Source: Volvox africanus (taxonomy: Eukaryota > Chlorophyta > Chlorophyceae > Chlamydomonadales > Volvocaceae). From it: 64,000 bases of DNA. The notes under the pieces were generated by a model. The model had not been told where the DNA came from, did not search any database, and saw only the letters and a program-made list of their open reading frames with translations. Location of the stretch: contig BSDZ01000004.1 of assembly GCA_030268105.1 (NCBI GenBank), forward strand, positions 1,723,001-1,787,000. The letters are read 5' to 3'. Positions 1 to 24,865 of the stretch are shown here, one piece after another. The translations under genes and the position numbers were made by a program. The number at the start of each line of letters is the position of its first letter. Position 1 is the stretch's first letter.

Positions 1-158
1 GCAGATGATGGTTGGTTTGCGGCTTCCTCGTGTCTCGTTACCCCCTCTCCATGCACACGACATCAGTCGCTCCCTTTCCGCTGACCGTTTGATGTGACTC
101 TGCCTTCGCAACTCCGCTGCCGACCACATTCTCTTCGACCTGTGGATTCTTCTACCAG

Positions 159-3015
159 GGATTACGAGGCCATGTGCAAGGACTACTACACGCTGCAGTT
201 TATGGACCCCTCTGTGGACACTGCGCCCATCGCTCCTGCACTGGCGGCCTTCTTCGACGACGTGCTTCAATCCAGCGTTTCACAGCTAAACTTCAAGGCG
301 ATTGTGGATGGACTGGGAGAGGTGCTGTTCAGGTAAGAGGGTGACGGGGCCAAAACCGTCCATACCAGATCTTGCGTCCTGGATGCGGGCCCCGGATATG
401 GACTAGTTTTCTAAGCATATATACCTAAGTTATCGTGTGTGGGCTTGAGGTTCGTGGAGCTGCTGGTAAGGGGGGTTGGCTTATGCGACCTCGCTCCCTT
501 CGAGCAGTTATGACCTCTTTTTATGCCCTCAGAAAGCCTGGCTTGGACCTGGTCGCGGTTCCACTGATCCCCATTTCACCTCCTCTTGCGCGGCCTAGAT
601 TTCCATTCCAGGTCCCCGCCTACTACGCCCTCATCTTGCGCTCGCTGACTGTATTGGAGGGACTGGCATTACAGGTATAGGCGGGGAAGGAGGGGTTCAG
701 GGGACGATATCCGACGCAATTCCGAAACCGCCTCAATCCAGACACCAAGTGAACGTATCTACCCGGCGACAGCGGGCCTAGTTTTCTTAGCCAAAGCGGA
801 AGTCAGTTCAGGTGATGCGGCAATGGAAAATGGGCGGTACCGTCCCCCAGTGCCCGATTTACTCATCATCGGTCCAACGATGCAGCTTGTAGGGTCACAC
901 CACTCTCGCCGTGCTGTAGGCCGACCCCAACTACAAGTTGCTAGCGAAGGCCTACCCCTACATGGCGAAGCGCCTCCTAACCGACCCCGCCCCCGAACTC
1001 AGAGAGAGCTTTGAAGACCTCATCATCAAGGTACAGTTCAATGCGGTGCTGTGCGATGCGGTGAAGGATGTTGTTGGGCTCCTGGTTTACAGTGGATGGA
1101 GCTGGCCGAATGCCCAGGACGTGCCGCGGCATGCAGCGCAGTTGGACGGGTAGAGCGTTTACTGACGTAATACTGCAGACATTATACACAGATTGATCAT
1201 GGGATATGGGACATGGCGTAACACGCGCAGCCAGCTTATCCTGAATTCTACGTTTGCTAACTTGTTTGGTGTACATTGCTCTCCTTGCCCAGGATGGTCA
1301 GTTTCGGTGGAACCGGCTGGAGAATCTGCTGCGGGAGGGCTCCAAGTCGTCGGATTTCGACCCCTCGCAACTATGGCTCCTGGCTGAGTGGTTGCTGTCT
1401 CCCAGTGCGGCCGGGGTGCGCACCACCGTAGTGGCAGAGCTGGGCAGGGTCATCGACGCGGCGGCAGCGGCTGATGTACGGAAACGAATACAAGCGCAGT
1501 GAGTGGCAGTCTCCGTGATGCTCTCTTCTCCCGGGGAGGCGGAGGGGGGTTACTGGTATGGGCGACAGGAGGAAAGCAGGGCGAGGAGCACCAAGCCACA
1601 ATCGCTAGGGCAGGGCTTACTATCACGACACAGAATGGGCAGCAGACAGAAGCGCGGGTCGGTAGGGGCCTTCCTGTGCCCCTTGATGCAACGGGCTTTG
1701 TTTGATTGTACGCAGTGCCTATGGGGCAGTGCCTCCGCTGTCGGTTTGGGGACTGAGTGACCTGCCGGATTTTGCTGCCCTGCGCCAGCGCTGAAGGCAG
1801 GCTTCCTCCGTGAGATCTGATCCTCCTCCAAGTTAATGTTGAGGGGAGTTTGTCTTTAACCCCTGAAACTCTTACCCGTCGTGGACACACACAGCCACAG
1901 CATCCAAAGATACCCACCTTTTAGTTCAAACAGAACCCGATGTCGCACGAAGTCTTAAGGGCGTCACCCCACGAGAATACCCCACGCAAGTTGACGCAAC
2001 CACTGCAGCCTGTCACTGAGGAGGTGCTGCTGAGTGTACACGAAGACCGCAGCCTTTCCGGCGTTAAAAGCTAGGAGGTCCGGGTCGCGCATTCCGTACA
2101 AAGCTCCTGTAATACCCACAGCGGTTGTACTGCCTTCGCAGGACCGGTGACGTGGCGATTGCAGAGGCGCTGGTGCCCCCCCAACCCGCTGAGACGGAAG
2201 CGCAAGAGCGGGCGGCACTGCTGTTGGACTCCATTTCCTCACGGCTACGATTACAAGAGCCTCTGCAGCTTCAGGTGCGCGGCTCAGCAGAGTGGCGCGG
2301 GGGCGCGTGGGGGCATGCCCCTGCTTTGAGTGCTCCTTTGTTCTGGAACGTTTACATGGCCTAGTTAACAATCAGCATATAGGTTTTGTATTGTAAGCTT
2401 CATCTGGCAGTCTGGTGCGTTGATGGTAGGATGGCACCAAGGCTGGGCGGCTGTTGCCGCACGCACCTGGTGGTCGCAGGACAGCTCAGGTCTGGACGAA
2501 GCTGAGCGAAACTATGTCTCAGTTTGCTGCGGCTTGGTCGGGAGATGGGTTGAGGTTTGGAAATTACCCGACGTACACTCGGGATGGTGCGTACTCCCAG
2601 CAGCAAGCTGTAAATCGAGCCATGCAAGCAGCTATAGAGCGAAGGTCTCCAATGTTTGTTTTGTGTAATTCCCCTTTGCATTTTGGCATCGTGTCCACCA
2701 CATGCCTGAGCCTCGCGGTGCGACTGTAACCCATAACCCGAACAGGGGAGCGGTCCTTTTGGTGTCATGACACCTCAGGATGTGCAGCGCACCGCCAGCC
2801 AGCTGCGCTCCGTGATGGTTACCAACGCCCCACGGATCAGTGCACTCCTGGAGCAGCCTGGCGGTATTGAGATCATGAACGGCTTGGCTTCGCAACTCAG
2901 CCGGCGCTTGGCCGCGCGGGCCATCAAGTTTGTCTTTGGAGCGCAACAAGCACTAACCCGGACAAGCAGCAGAGGCGGCAGCGGTAACAACGGACAGCAA
3001 CCACTGGGGACGTGA
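159..3015 (+). CDS. ABC1K-family (COQ8/UbiB-like) atypical protein kinase, 3' part only
   Basis: Six exons are supported: 159-332, 599-674, 920-1030, 1293-1498, 2142-2274 and 2779-3015 (stop TGA). They join in phase into about 311 residues; the 5' exons with the kinase core lie outside the window. Visible conserved blocks typical of the C-terminal half of plastid ABC1K proteins are LNFKAIVDGLG, VPAYYALILRSLTVLEGLAL, AYPYMAKRLLTDP and FRWNRLENLLREG. The tail after 2142 is less conserved and ends in a Gly/Ser-rich stretch. ABC1K proteins are atypical kinases/ATPases of plastoglobules or mitochondria that act in quinone and prenyl-lipid metabolism; family membership is clear, the exact subfamily (ABC1K3-like is a guess) and organelle are inference. 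All junctions use GT..AG. A TGTAA near 3725 is the nearest polyadenylation-like signal, rather distant. Confidence 0.9.
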
Positions 3016-4606
3016 GCCGCTTAGGTTTGGCATGGTGGGTCATGGATAGACAACGGACTTATTGCAGATGGTACGACCAACTTGTAGGACCAACTTGGTA
3101 CTTGGTCGGGGGCCTGACTTGGCCCTCCAGTCGAGTGTGTACCTGTTGCTTCTGGGTGCGGGTGCGGGTGCGAGTGAGGTGACTAAGTCGCATTTCGTCG
3201 GGTATTCTAGCTGAATTCATGAGCTCAGCAAAGGTGGAAATGCGCTTCTGGGTCTCTGGTGTGTGAAGAAAGCAAGGACGTGCCGAACTAGTGAGGCGTT
3301 CTGCGACCACCGAGGAGATGAAGTGATGTAGTGTTGAAGGAGGCCACGATGTGAGAGGCGGGCGCATCATTGGAAGATGGGGATATCGGCATGTGGCTGT
3401 CCCGAGGATGTCTTCGAGATGAGTTCGAGTCCGCGCTTCTGAGACGGTGCATGTCCATAGGCGGCATGGTGTAGATGATGTGAACCCAATACCTGATCAG
3501 AGCGCCCAGTCAAAGAGCCGGGGTTTGAAAGACGAGCTAATTGCTCATGTATGTTATAATTACGTGAAAAGGTTGCATGGTGACAATTTGACAAAAGTGT
3601 TGGTACCTACCGCTTCAGTGAGGTTGTGCGCACCCAGTTCCAGAGGTACTTCCGATGACGAAGCTAGGCCGATCAGAAATGGAGCCCTGCAGCGTTGCAC
3701 TGAATCTGAGGAAAGGGCGATATGTAAGATAGCCCTCGGCATTTTGTACACGAGTTTTCCGATTCAACGGCCTTTAATCATTTTGTCGGTGTGTGCAGGA
3801 GCGGGTGATGGGACTGGCCTGGGGCCTGCGTTGTTCAGAGGGTTTGTGAAGGTATGATACAGGCATGCGTACGTGGGGAACGTTATGAGGGTGTGGTTAG
3901 GCTTTGACAGGGTACATATGAACCGGGCGCTAAGAAAAGGGGCGCCGAACATATTTCCCTGCGTCTCGGATCGGGTGCAGCCTAGACACGCAACTGCGTG
4001 TCGCAGTGGGACAGTTGAGTCTTGACTCAACGTGCGGAGGGAATGGTGCCGAACGTGCTGAATTGATTCGTTGTGCAGAACCTGATAAATCAGATTTGAT
4101 GAATGTGACCCTTGAGCATTGTTCATCGTAAGAGTAAAAGGGAGAGCTGTGAGCGCAGACTTGCTGCGTTCGTGACAGGTGTCGAGCTCAATGCTCGGAA
4201 TCTGGGCAGGCCCGTCGACTGTGGTCTAGACTGGTGCTTGGGCAATGTCCATGTTGTCAAACGTTTGCCGAGTGGAAGTACGGATATTGCTGTAACTCGG
4301 GTTATAATAGAACTAATTTTGTCATATATTTGCGTTTTCTTACGAATGACGGCTTTCGAGATGATGAAGCGAGCCGATTGGCACGAAGGGTCAATCCTGC
4401 ATCAAGGCTACATGCGCTGTCTCGTTGCTTTCATTTTAAACTCCTGGAACCACGTCGTGCATGCGATGCAACGAACACCCTGTGCTATTCATGCCATTAC
4501 TACGCATGCCTCGCAGTTGTTTTGCCCAGCTTCATAGCGTTAAGCCTCACCTGTGTCCTTCGGTAAAGCTGGTGTATATGCCAGATAATTCCACGCAACA
4601 AACACC
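3016..4606. other. Intergenic region between ABC1K and CHD genes
   Basis: No exon-like segment with family conservation is visible on either strand. Open frames here (for example 4112-4537 +) lack codon bias and splice partners. It should hold the 3' UTR of the upstream gene and the promoter/5' UTR of CHD; I recognise no specific element. Confidence 0.6.
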
Positions 4607-17786
<13,180 letters not shown>

Positions 17787-17812
17787 GTGATTTCCGGTCG
17801 TTAGTCCATCAA

Positions 17813-17841
17813 AATGTTGAGCTTTATCAAAGCTCAACATT
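17813..17841. repeat. Perfect 13-bp inverted repeat with 3-base loop after the CHD stop
   Basis: AATGTTGAGCTTT at 17813-17825 and its exact reverse complement at 17829-17841 are separated by ATC. A further direct copy of the right arm core (ATCAAAGCTCAACA) follows at 17851. It sits 27 bases after the CHD stop codon, so it would lie in the 3' UTR. Confidence 0.85.
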
Positions 17842-18427
17842 ATCAATGCTATCAAAGCTCAACAAAATATTGCATGTGAGTGTGGTGGATTTTGCAACAG
17901 GTTAGCCTTGCAAGAGGCAGTCTTTTCTCGGGTGAAAAAACCTTCCGAACTAGGTGAGGACTTCTAGGGCAGGCGATGTCAAGTGCACATCTTAATGCCG
18001 AGGATGCATCCTTTCTTAGTGGTTCTGACAGAGATAGGAAGAGAGCTGGTTCTGCTGTCGAAGCACACAGTTTATTAGCCGTTATGAGATGGTTAGGAGT
18101 CTTCTGACGGGCGCCGGTGGATGCCTTCATCCAACGTCGTCTGAGAGGGAAATAGAATGTTTGACGTACGGGCTGGATTCATGAAAAGAGTTTCCGAGAT
18201 AAATAAGACGCCAAATTTGGCATATGCCTCCAAAACCGAGTGTGATGAATTATGGTTTGGGAGTTGGGGATGGCGCTGAGCGTTCCTTATGCCCATAGGC
18301 ATAAGTACCGTCTAAGGTGTAGGGTACTTCTGCGAAAGGGTTGATATCCTAAAACTCAGACGCGCAAAGTCCATCAATGTGGCACACTTTTCAGTGTGAC
18401 ATGTGGCAGTCAGCAGTATACTCGACG

Positions 18428-18487
18428 GTGTTGAGGTACGGATAGTTTTGGGTACTGGGTACTGGGTGTTGAGGTACGGATAGTTTT
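18428..18487. repeat. Two direct copies of a 22-base unit separated by GGGTACTGGGTACTGG
   Basis: The 22-base unit that begins GTGTTGAGGTACGGATAG occurs at 18428-18449 and 18466-18487, with a short GGGTACT duplication between. It looks like a small tandem duplication. Confidence 0.8.
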
Positions 18488-18726
18488 CTGCATTCATAGC
18501 ATCAGGCATAGCGTAGCGATCTTTGCTGTTGTAGCTTTCCTCTTTATGGGTATGTGTTCCAAGGTTCTTATGCAAATTTGGCGCTCGCCTGGAAATAGGC
18601 GAGGTATTGGCTGGTTAGCGGCAGACGTTATTGGCTGGCTAGGCCTTCAAAGGTCTTGGCTGTCAAGTAAGCATCAAACCTCCCCATTGCTCCCTTGCGC
18701 TGTACTCAGATGTCGCTTGAGAAAAT

Positions 18727-18806
18727 TGAGCTTACAAGTTATTACATTCAGAAAGTAGTATTTAGAAGGTACTTCTGTACTCCAGAAGGTACTTCTTGTA
18801 AGCTCA
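18727..18806. repeat. 80-bp foldback (MITE-like) element
   Basis: TGAGCTTACAAG at 18727-18738 is matched by its perfect reverse complement at 18795-18806. The interior holds two copies of AGAAGGTACTTCT, itself nearly self-complementary. The layout resembles a tiny nonautonomous foldback element; I see no clear target-site duplication. Confidence 0.6.
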
Positions 18807-20235
18807 TAAATGACAGTCCGACTGTGCAGCCATACAAATTTCAAACCGCATACATGCTCAACATTGCGTTGGCCGATCAGCAGAGCCTTCTAGATCCACA
18901 TTTCAGGGCCCTAGGAGTCACCACCAATGAAGTTAACATACATAACAGGTGGAACGTGTAGACGCTACACCACGCAATGGCGGGTATAATAAATGGGCAA
19001 AGGTGAATGCACCTGTGTCACGCCTGGGATGCAGCATATGCCATGCAGACATTGAAGCTATGAACCCTTCGAAACCTAGGGGTCATATGCAACTCACCAC
19101 GGTCCTATAAATCAAGCAAATACCGTACAATGTATACCGTTGCAATTTGCGGGGATCATGCTGCTGCTCCCGGGGACAGCTGGTGGGATGGAGCAGCAAG
19201 GTGTAAGTAAATGCACAGCACACGGCAAAAAGTTCCCAGGGTTGTATCTCGGTATGCGTATGTCCGTGTACAGCAATAGTGAATTTGTACTTCATACTGG
19301 ATCAGAATGGACCACCGTGGCCAATGTAGTCAGGCTGTGCGATCGAAGAAGGCTGCGACCACCAGAATCTGAGCCCGTTGACACCAGACTTGGTGCTTCA
19401 CCAGTTCCACACCGGATATAATTTGATGACGTAACGGGCTTGGGAGCGTCCTACAGTCTGGGGCGAGTCACACTAGTCGTCGCCCCTACCGCCACTGCGT
19501 GCTCCCACGTACACCGCATCGCCCCAGGCATCCATCCTGAATGCCAGGATGAAGGAGGCGACAAAGGCTGACAAACGGCGCCATCAAGTCCTATTCATTC
19601 AGAACATTGAGAACAAAAATTAAGGGAAGGGTGCCGGTTTTGGGCCAAATACAGCAAGGCAAAAACATCCAAGCCCTGCTGGGATGAGGAATGACAGAAT
19701 ATTCCTGCCGCTTCTGGTTGGTGTCGCATCACCTACGTTGCCCCTTCCCCACGACAGATAGAACTTCGCCCCAGCCCTGCCTGTATCGATCGTCCAAGAT
19801 TAAGCCGGATGGGATGATCACCTGCAAGTCCGTGTGCACCAACATCCAATAATCAAATGCGCAGGGAAATAAAGGGACAGTAAGCAGACACGGAGAGGGA
19901 GAAATTACAGGTTATTGCTATTCCCTAGTAGTGGCCGCAAGGCACGGGATCCTATGTGCAAGACATGTCCTGGAGCACGCTCACGAGGAACGTAGACATC
20001 CGGGGATGGGACGTACACATATCACCATTAAACTAGTTTTGATTTCACGGCATACCGTATGCTTTGATCCCTCCAGATGCGCACATGTAGCTCCCAGCCG
20101 CAATCAAAAAATCCCCTTCGACATTTCCAGGCCCCGTTCTCGGCCACCCATCATAGCCGGGTTTTGCCTAGGTGACCGCGATACATGACTGCTTGACCTC
20201 TCGTCCAATATCTCGTCAAAGCATCTTACCGGCGC

Positions 20236-22121
20236 TCACCCACTAAAAAACCCCACCTGCGTGTAATAGGCGGAGCACTGGTAGCCCACGCGGTTGGGGA
20301 TATACGATGCGAAGAGGCCCCATTTGTCACCGACGCCGTATTGTTTTGCGGTCTCCACGAACAGGTCATGTTCTTCCTGCGTCCACTCGCCCTGCGCCTG
20401 CGGCTCCCCCGGGGCCGTGTGGCGATAAAAGTAGCTGTTGGGGTTCTTATGGAGCTGGCTGGCAGCAAAAGCGCGCGCATCACTCCAGCCCTTGGCCTTA
20501 AGATGTGATGGCACATCTGGCGGAGGGAAAAGGGTTTCGGAGCTCAGTAGGACAGGGTCACATTTGCTCCGACAGCCTGCACTATGTTTCTTAGCATCAG
20601 CCAGGTGGTGTAAATCGTGTCCATAGCAGCTTCATTTCAACTCTTGAGGCCAACCCACCCGCTTTGTTAATCTTGCGTTGGAACTTTCCACCGCCGCACT
20701 GCTCCCATGCCTCTCCGGCGCTGGAGGCCAAGCCCAGCCGCTCCACCACCTCTTGCTTAACCCAACCCCGGAATCGGCCGTCCGACCGGAACCAGCCGTC
20801 TGGCATTGATAGGCCCTTTGACTTCAGGTACTCTTCCTGCATCGATCAACATAATTTAGACGGCTATCGTGATGCATCTATGGGGTAGCAAAGAGAAACA
20901 TGGGCGCACAGCACTACTGTGGAGGCGATTTCCTGTTACAGCGACCCATATGCTAAGCTACAGAAATTGGGAAGTGGTCAGCTGCTGAACCACGACACAG
21001 TGGTAATATAGTATCATCGTCCCTGAAATTGGGGGTTGCCGAAGGTTAACAAGCGCGGCGGCAGCAGTAGCCGCAACAGCTGAGTACACAACAAATAGGA
21101 AAAAAACGATTATTGCGAACCTCGTGCTTGAACTCGCCTGTGTCATGATGCCCACTCCACGGGCCCCCGTGGAGTGCTGGTCGCCTGCGGATGAACCGGA
21201 TTAAGAGAGCCCCAGGGGCCAAGATGCATAAGCTAATAGTAATCAAATTATGCCTCGCTGGACACAACGCAGCAATCAGCCATTCAGACCAGTTCGCTGA
21301 GAAAGACACGTCCTACGCGGCTGCGCAAGATATTGCAAATCGCATGGCAGGTGGCATGGTGGGATTCGGCCGAACCCTCCTCTGGCTTTCCCTGCGTTAC
21401 CCAGTCGATCGCCCTTCTCTGAACCTCGGTGGTGCTGACGGAAGTACCAGGAATGATGAATTAATATGGGCAAGCCTTGCAAAGCTGAGCTATACGCTGA
21501 TGTGCAAGTTCCGATATAACTTCCAAAGGACGTGCGCGGAACCACGTGTATTCAACAGGGCATCGAGACTCCACATACCTGCCTCCTTCTCTATAACCTC
21601 TGCAATAGCTGCAGCCGCTGCAGCTCCCGCCAGGCGACCTGAACGCCGCATAGGCTCCACCTCGCCTCTAGCGCGCTTTGTCCGAGCTGCCGGCCGACTG
21701 TCTGCATCCTCACCCTCCTCGTCCTGCAGCGGGCGGCTGCGCCGTGAAGCAACGGGAGGATGATAAACGCGACCCAAAGCCTCCAATTTTTTCTTAATAC
21801 CGAGCTTGTCGAGCATCTCCTGGTTGCGGCGCATACGCTCTGCCCTCTGCACTCACGTAGCTGCACGTTAATAATTCGTCGTCCACAGGCTAAAAATGCC
21901 AAATTTGATGGCAAGGGCAAGTTTGCTGGATAAGGGTCTGCGGATGTGACGCGCACCTCGCGGTCCAGGTCTGACATTTCTGCTGTGAGCTGTCCATCGT
22001 CTTGTCCGTTAGGGTTGACCAGGCGACGTTTTATGCCTTTCCGAAGACGCTGCTGTTCACATGGTGCTTGAATGCTACGATGTGACCCATCGCGCTGCAA
22101 ATCAGCAACTGCGGCGCTCAT
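20236..22121 (-). CDS. SANT/Myb-like domain protein with GWFRSDGRFRGWV motif
   Basis: Four exons on the minus strand: 22121-21957, 21846-21579, about 20832-20659 and 20516-20236 (stop TGA). The N-terminal part has a short helical stretch (RRNQEMLDKLGIKKKLEALG) and a basic MRRSGRL motif followed by an Ala run. Exon 3 encodes SKGLSMPDGWFRSDGRFRGW. The last exon ends with a SANT/Myb-like domain whose conserved core is EWTQEEHDLFVETAKQYGVG with DKWGLFASYIPNRVGYQCSAYY after it. The three aromatic positions are as expected for a Myb-type helix bundle. It is probably a nuclear DNA- or chromatin-binding protein; the exact role is unknown. Phase at the exon 2/3 border fits only if the acceptor at 20833 is used instead of the stronger CAG three bases upstream of 20836, or if a small exon is missed. 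The ATG at 22121 is chosen because the frame upstream lacks coding character. Confidence 0.75.
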
Positions 22122-22947
22122 AGCCAGATGATGAGCAGTACAATTTAGAACGCCCTCGAGAGTAATGTCAACCAATGTGCGATTCAAGCAATTGAGAGGC
22201 TTTAAGCAAAATACTATTTCATTGGCATATGAAATAACCGAGCGTCCATCTTTAAAACACAAATAGAATATGAATTGTACGGGAAACAGCTATCCAAGAA
22301 TCGAAATCTTCCTACTTTCCACTTTCCATGGTGCTAATGCCTGCTTATATTTTTGCTCCCTTGCAAATTGTACCGCAGTAGATGTATACATGTATCGTGG
22401 GAGATTGCTAGCACCGTGTCTCTCTTATGTTAACGAGATTGAATGGAAGGGCCCTGTAATACTTGCATAATCTGTCGAACATGTGGTACTTTTTGTGGAC
22501 TACGACAGAAGTTACCGCGATAAGAAAGCCGACAATCACCCCGCTCCACTCCGCAAAACATTACAAATGTAGCCTATTTCCTGCGTTATTCCCCAGTATT
22601 CATTGGGCTGCTACACATAGGACGTAGGTGCTAACTTGCTATGGCAGGAAACAGCGGTTTAGCGACATGTCTACTGTCTGAGGGGTGCATAGCGGCATAG
22701 AAAGGGTCCCAAGTGACCGGTGCCCTCGAATGCACAATCCCCTGTCAACTAGGAATGGACATGAGAATTGCTCCTTTTCGGCCGCCTCCATCATGTCATT
22801 GTTTAGACTTTGGCTACAAACATCACGGGCATTATTAGTCCTCCGAAAGACAAACCCCTTGCACAAAACCAACCACCTCACCCGACAACGGCGTTGGGTA
22901 TCGTGCCAGACTTCTTCCAAAAACTGTGCCTTTGTTCCACAACGCGG
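22122..22947. other. Intergenic region between SANT-like and Nudix genes
   Basis: No exon-like segment recognised. It should contain the promoter of the SANT-like gene and the 3' UTR of the Nudix gene; a TTACA at 22561-22565 could be the Nudix polyadenylation signal on the minus strand. Confidence 0.5.
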
Positions 22948-24865
22948 CTAAAACTGTATATTTTTACAGAAGTGTTGGAGTTCCTCAGGAAGCACCAGCG
23001 GCTTACAGGGTTTTCCCTCGGCGAAATGCGGGAACCAGGTGCAGGGGACCCGATTACTGCGCAGTGGCAGTTTTTGCAACTCGTCCACCCCGACCCAGCA
23101 CGCGCCAGCCGATTCAAAGCATGGAACTGTCTTAGGTGCCGAATCTTCATCTACTGCTGTGGCATAAAAGACGAAAAGGAGCCAGATAGGCTTGCATGTC
23201 TTCGGACAGACGACATAGTCAACCTGTGGCATCGGGCACGTTCAGCGACAGCGAGAACCTGTGCAGTTTCTGTGGAATTTCATCGTCACAACAGGATTGT
23301 CTCCAGCGTAGCTTTACGGGGTATATCCCTCTTAAGTAAACGTGCCTTCCGTTCCACGCACCTGCACTGTCCCTTCTACCTGATAACGTTCGAGCCATAT
23401 GGCCCCAAACACTATGACTTTGCCTGCTAAAATCGACCGCAATGGCAGCCAAAGACTTTGACGTTGTCCCACCCACCTCCGCCAGGCCATGCAGCTTGAT
23501 CTCCACTCCCGCCTCCTCCAAGCACTCCCGCTCGGCAGATCTCCGAATGCTCTCCCCGACATCCGTGGCGCCACCTGTCAGGTAAGATGCACCGACACAC
23601 CGAACCGCCAGGCAATCGCAGAGACACGGCACCTGAGGAAGCTCAGAGGATATAACGTGATGCGTCCCCATAACCCTGCTGCAACTGCTGCCCGCATTCA
23701 GGTAGGTTTTAAGTGCCTTACCTGCAAGCTAGCTCGTTACATAGTTCCACGCGACCTCGGACAACACCCACACCCACATGGGCTTTCCCTTGGACGATAT
23801 CCCTTTGCCGTTGGCGAAGTTGACGAGCCCGCCGCAGACACTCAACTCACCAGGCACCCAAAAACCTTGACCTGCAAACTCCTGGACCTGCACAGGGTGT
23901 AAAGATCAACGCACTTAGTGCTCGAACTTCCGGAAGGCGGTCGAGGACACTTGCAGCCTTCCAACACCACCAGTGCACGCAGCAGGAGAAGCATTTGACT
24001 CCGCGTTTATCACCCAAGGGTTAGCTGGCCGTCTGCTAGCCCGGCCCTCCACGCCGCCTCGCCACCACACCATCAGGAACTTGTTGTCCCGGCGCCGGTG
24101 CACCACAGCCACCGCGCCCAGGTGGCGACGATCCTCGCGGCGGGGTCCTCCTGGGTAATGTTCTTCGTGGATATGCACCGCCAGATTGTCCGCCACCTCA
24201 CCACAGGCAGTGCAGCGGCCGCTTCGGTTGGCGTCGTAAATGTGGTACAGCGGCTGGTGCAGCCACAACTCTTCGGCCGTCATGCCGCATTGTCCGCACC
24301 AGGAGCATGAACAAGGCCCAGCATTAGGACCGGATTGGCGATCAGCAGGGCCTGCGCGCAACGTATGCGGCAGATGCAGTGCGATGCGATGTTGGGCCTC
24401 ACCGAAACAGTATCTTCAGGTGCGTCTGGCAGGATGGTGGACCTCAAGGGCGGGGGTTTGCCATACGGCTCTTGAAATGTACGGAAGTCCAAAGTCCTCA
24501 CATTGAACGGCTTTTTATGGGGACTTAGGCTTGGCGGTCCTGGCCACAGGAGCGGCAGTGCAAAGCTGGACGTACCCTCCATTTGCCCTTTCTGGGTTTG
24601 AGGCCTGTTGGGGCTACCAGTACTCAAGTGCTGCCGGTGGTGCAGAGGCCACACGGTTGCATGTGAACGCCGCATTGCACGATTGTCGCATCATGCTTCC
24701 CCGGCAGACCACCCGCTATATCCCACAGAGCCCACCTATGGAGCCCAATTTGCGAAGAACGTCCTCCAGGTGCTCTGGATAGCAGGTTACCATGTTCGCT
24801 CCGGAGCTGAAGGCCGACAAACGCATTGCGGCGTCCTGCCGCAGGAAGGGATGTGGGGCCGCCAT
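22948..24865 (-). CDS. Nudix hydrolase with N-terminal C2H2-like zinc knuckles
   Basis: Well-supported minus-strand exons are 24351-24071, 23887-23851, 23574-23477 and 23223-22948 (stop TAG). The first carries C-x2-C..H..H (CGQCGMTAEELWLHQPLYHI) and a second C-x2-C-x9-H-x4-H unit (CTACGEVADNLAVHIHEEH), then the Nudix N-strand AVAVVHRRRDNKFLM. The fold continues VQEFAGQGFWVPG and the Nudix box G-ATDVG-E-x7-RE-C-L-EE-A-G-V, whose Glu residues bind the metal; the box is split by an intron after the Pro-Gly. The last exon holds the remaining strands (ESAGACWVGVDELQKLPLRS). Nudix enzymes hydrolyse nucleoside diphosphates linked to another moiety; the substrate is not deducible. Two likely upstream exons, 24865-24736 (from ATG) and 24539-24403, read well but leave a phase conflict with the zinc exon, so the 5' part of this model is uncertain. 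Confidence 0.8.

Larger units (their letters stand above)
17787..20235. other. Intergenic region between convergent CHD and SANT-like genes
   Basis: About 2.4 kb without a supportable exon. It contains the 3' ends of two convergent genes, a perfect hairpin at 17813-17841, a direct repeat at 18428-18487 and a foldback element at 18727-18806. A TTACA at 19905-19909 (TGTAA on the minus strand), 327 bases beyond the stop of the minus-strand gene, could be its polyadenylation signal. Confidence 0.55.

Noticed and set aside
21191..21763. A 190-codon plus-strand frame
   Set aside because: Antisense to exon 2 of the SANT-like gene; composition reflects its Ala/Arg-rich complement.
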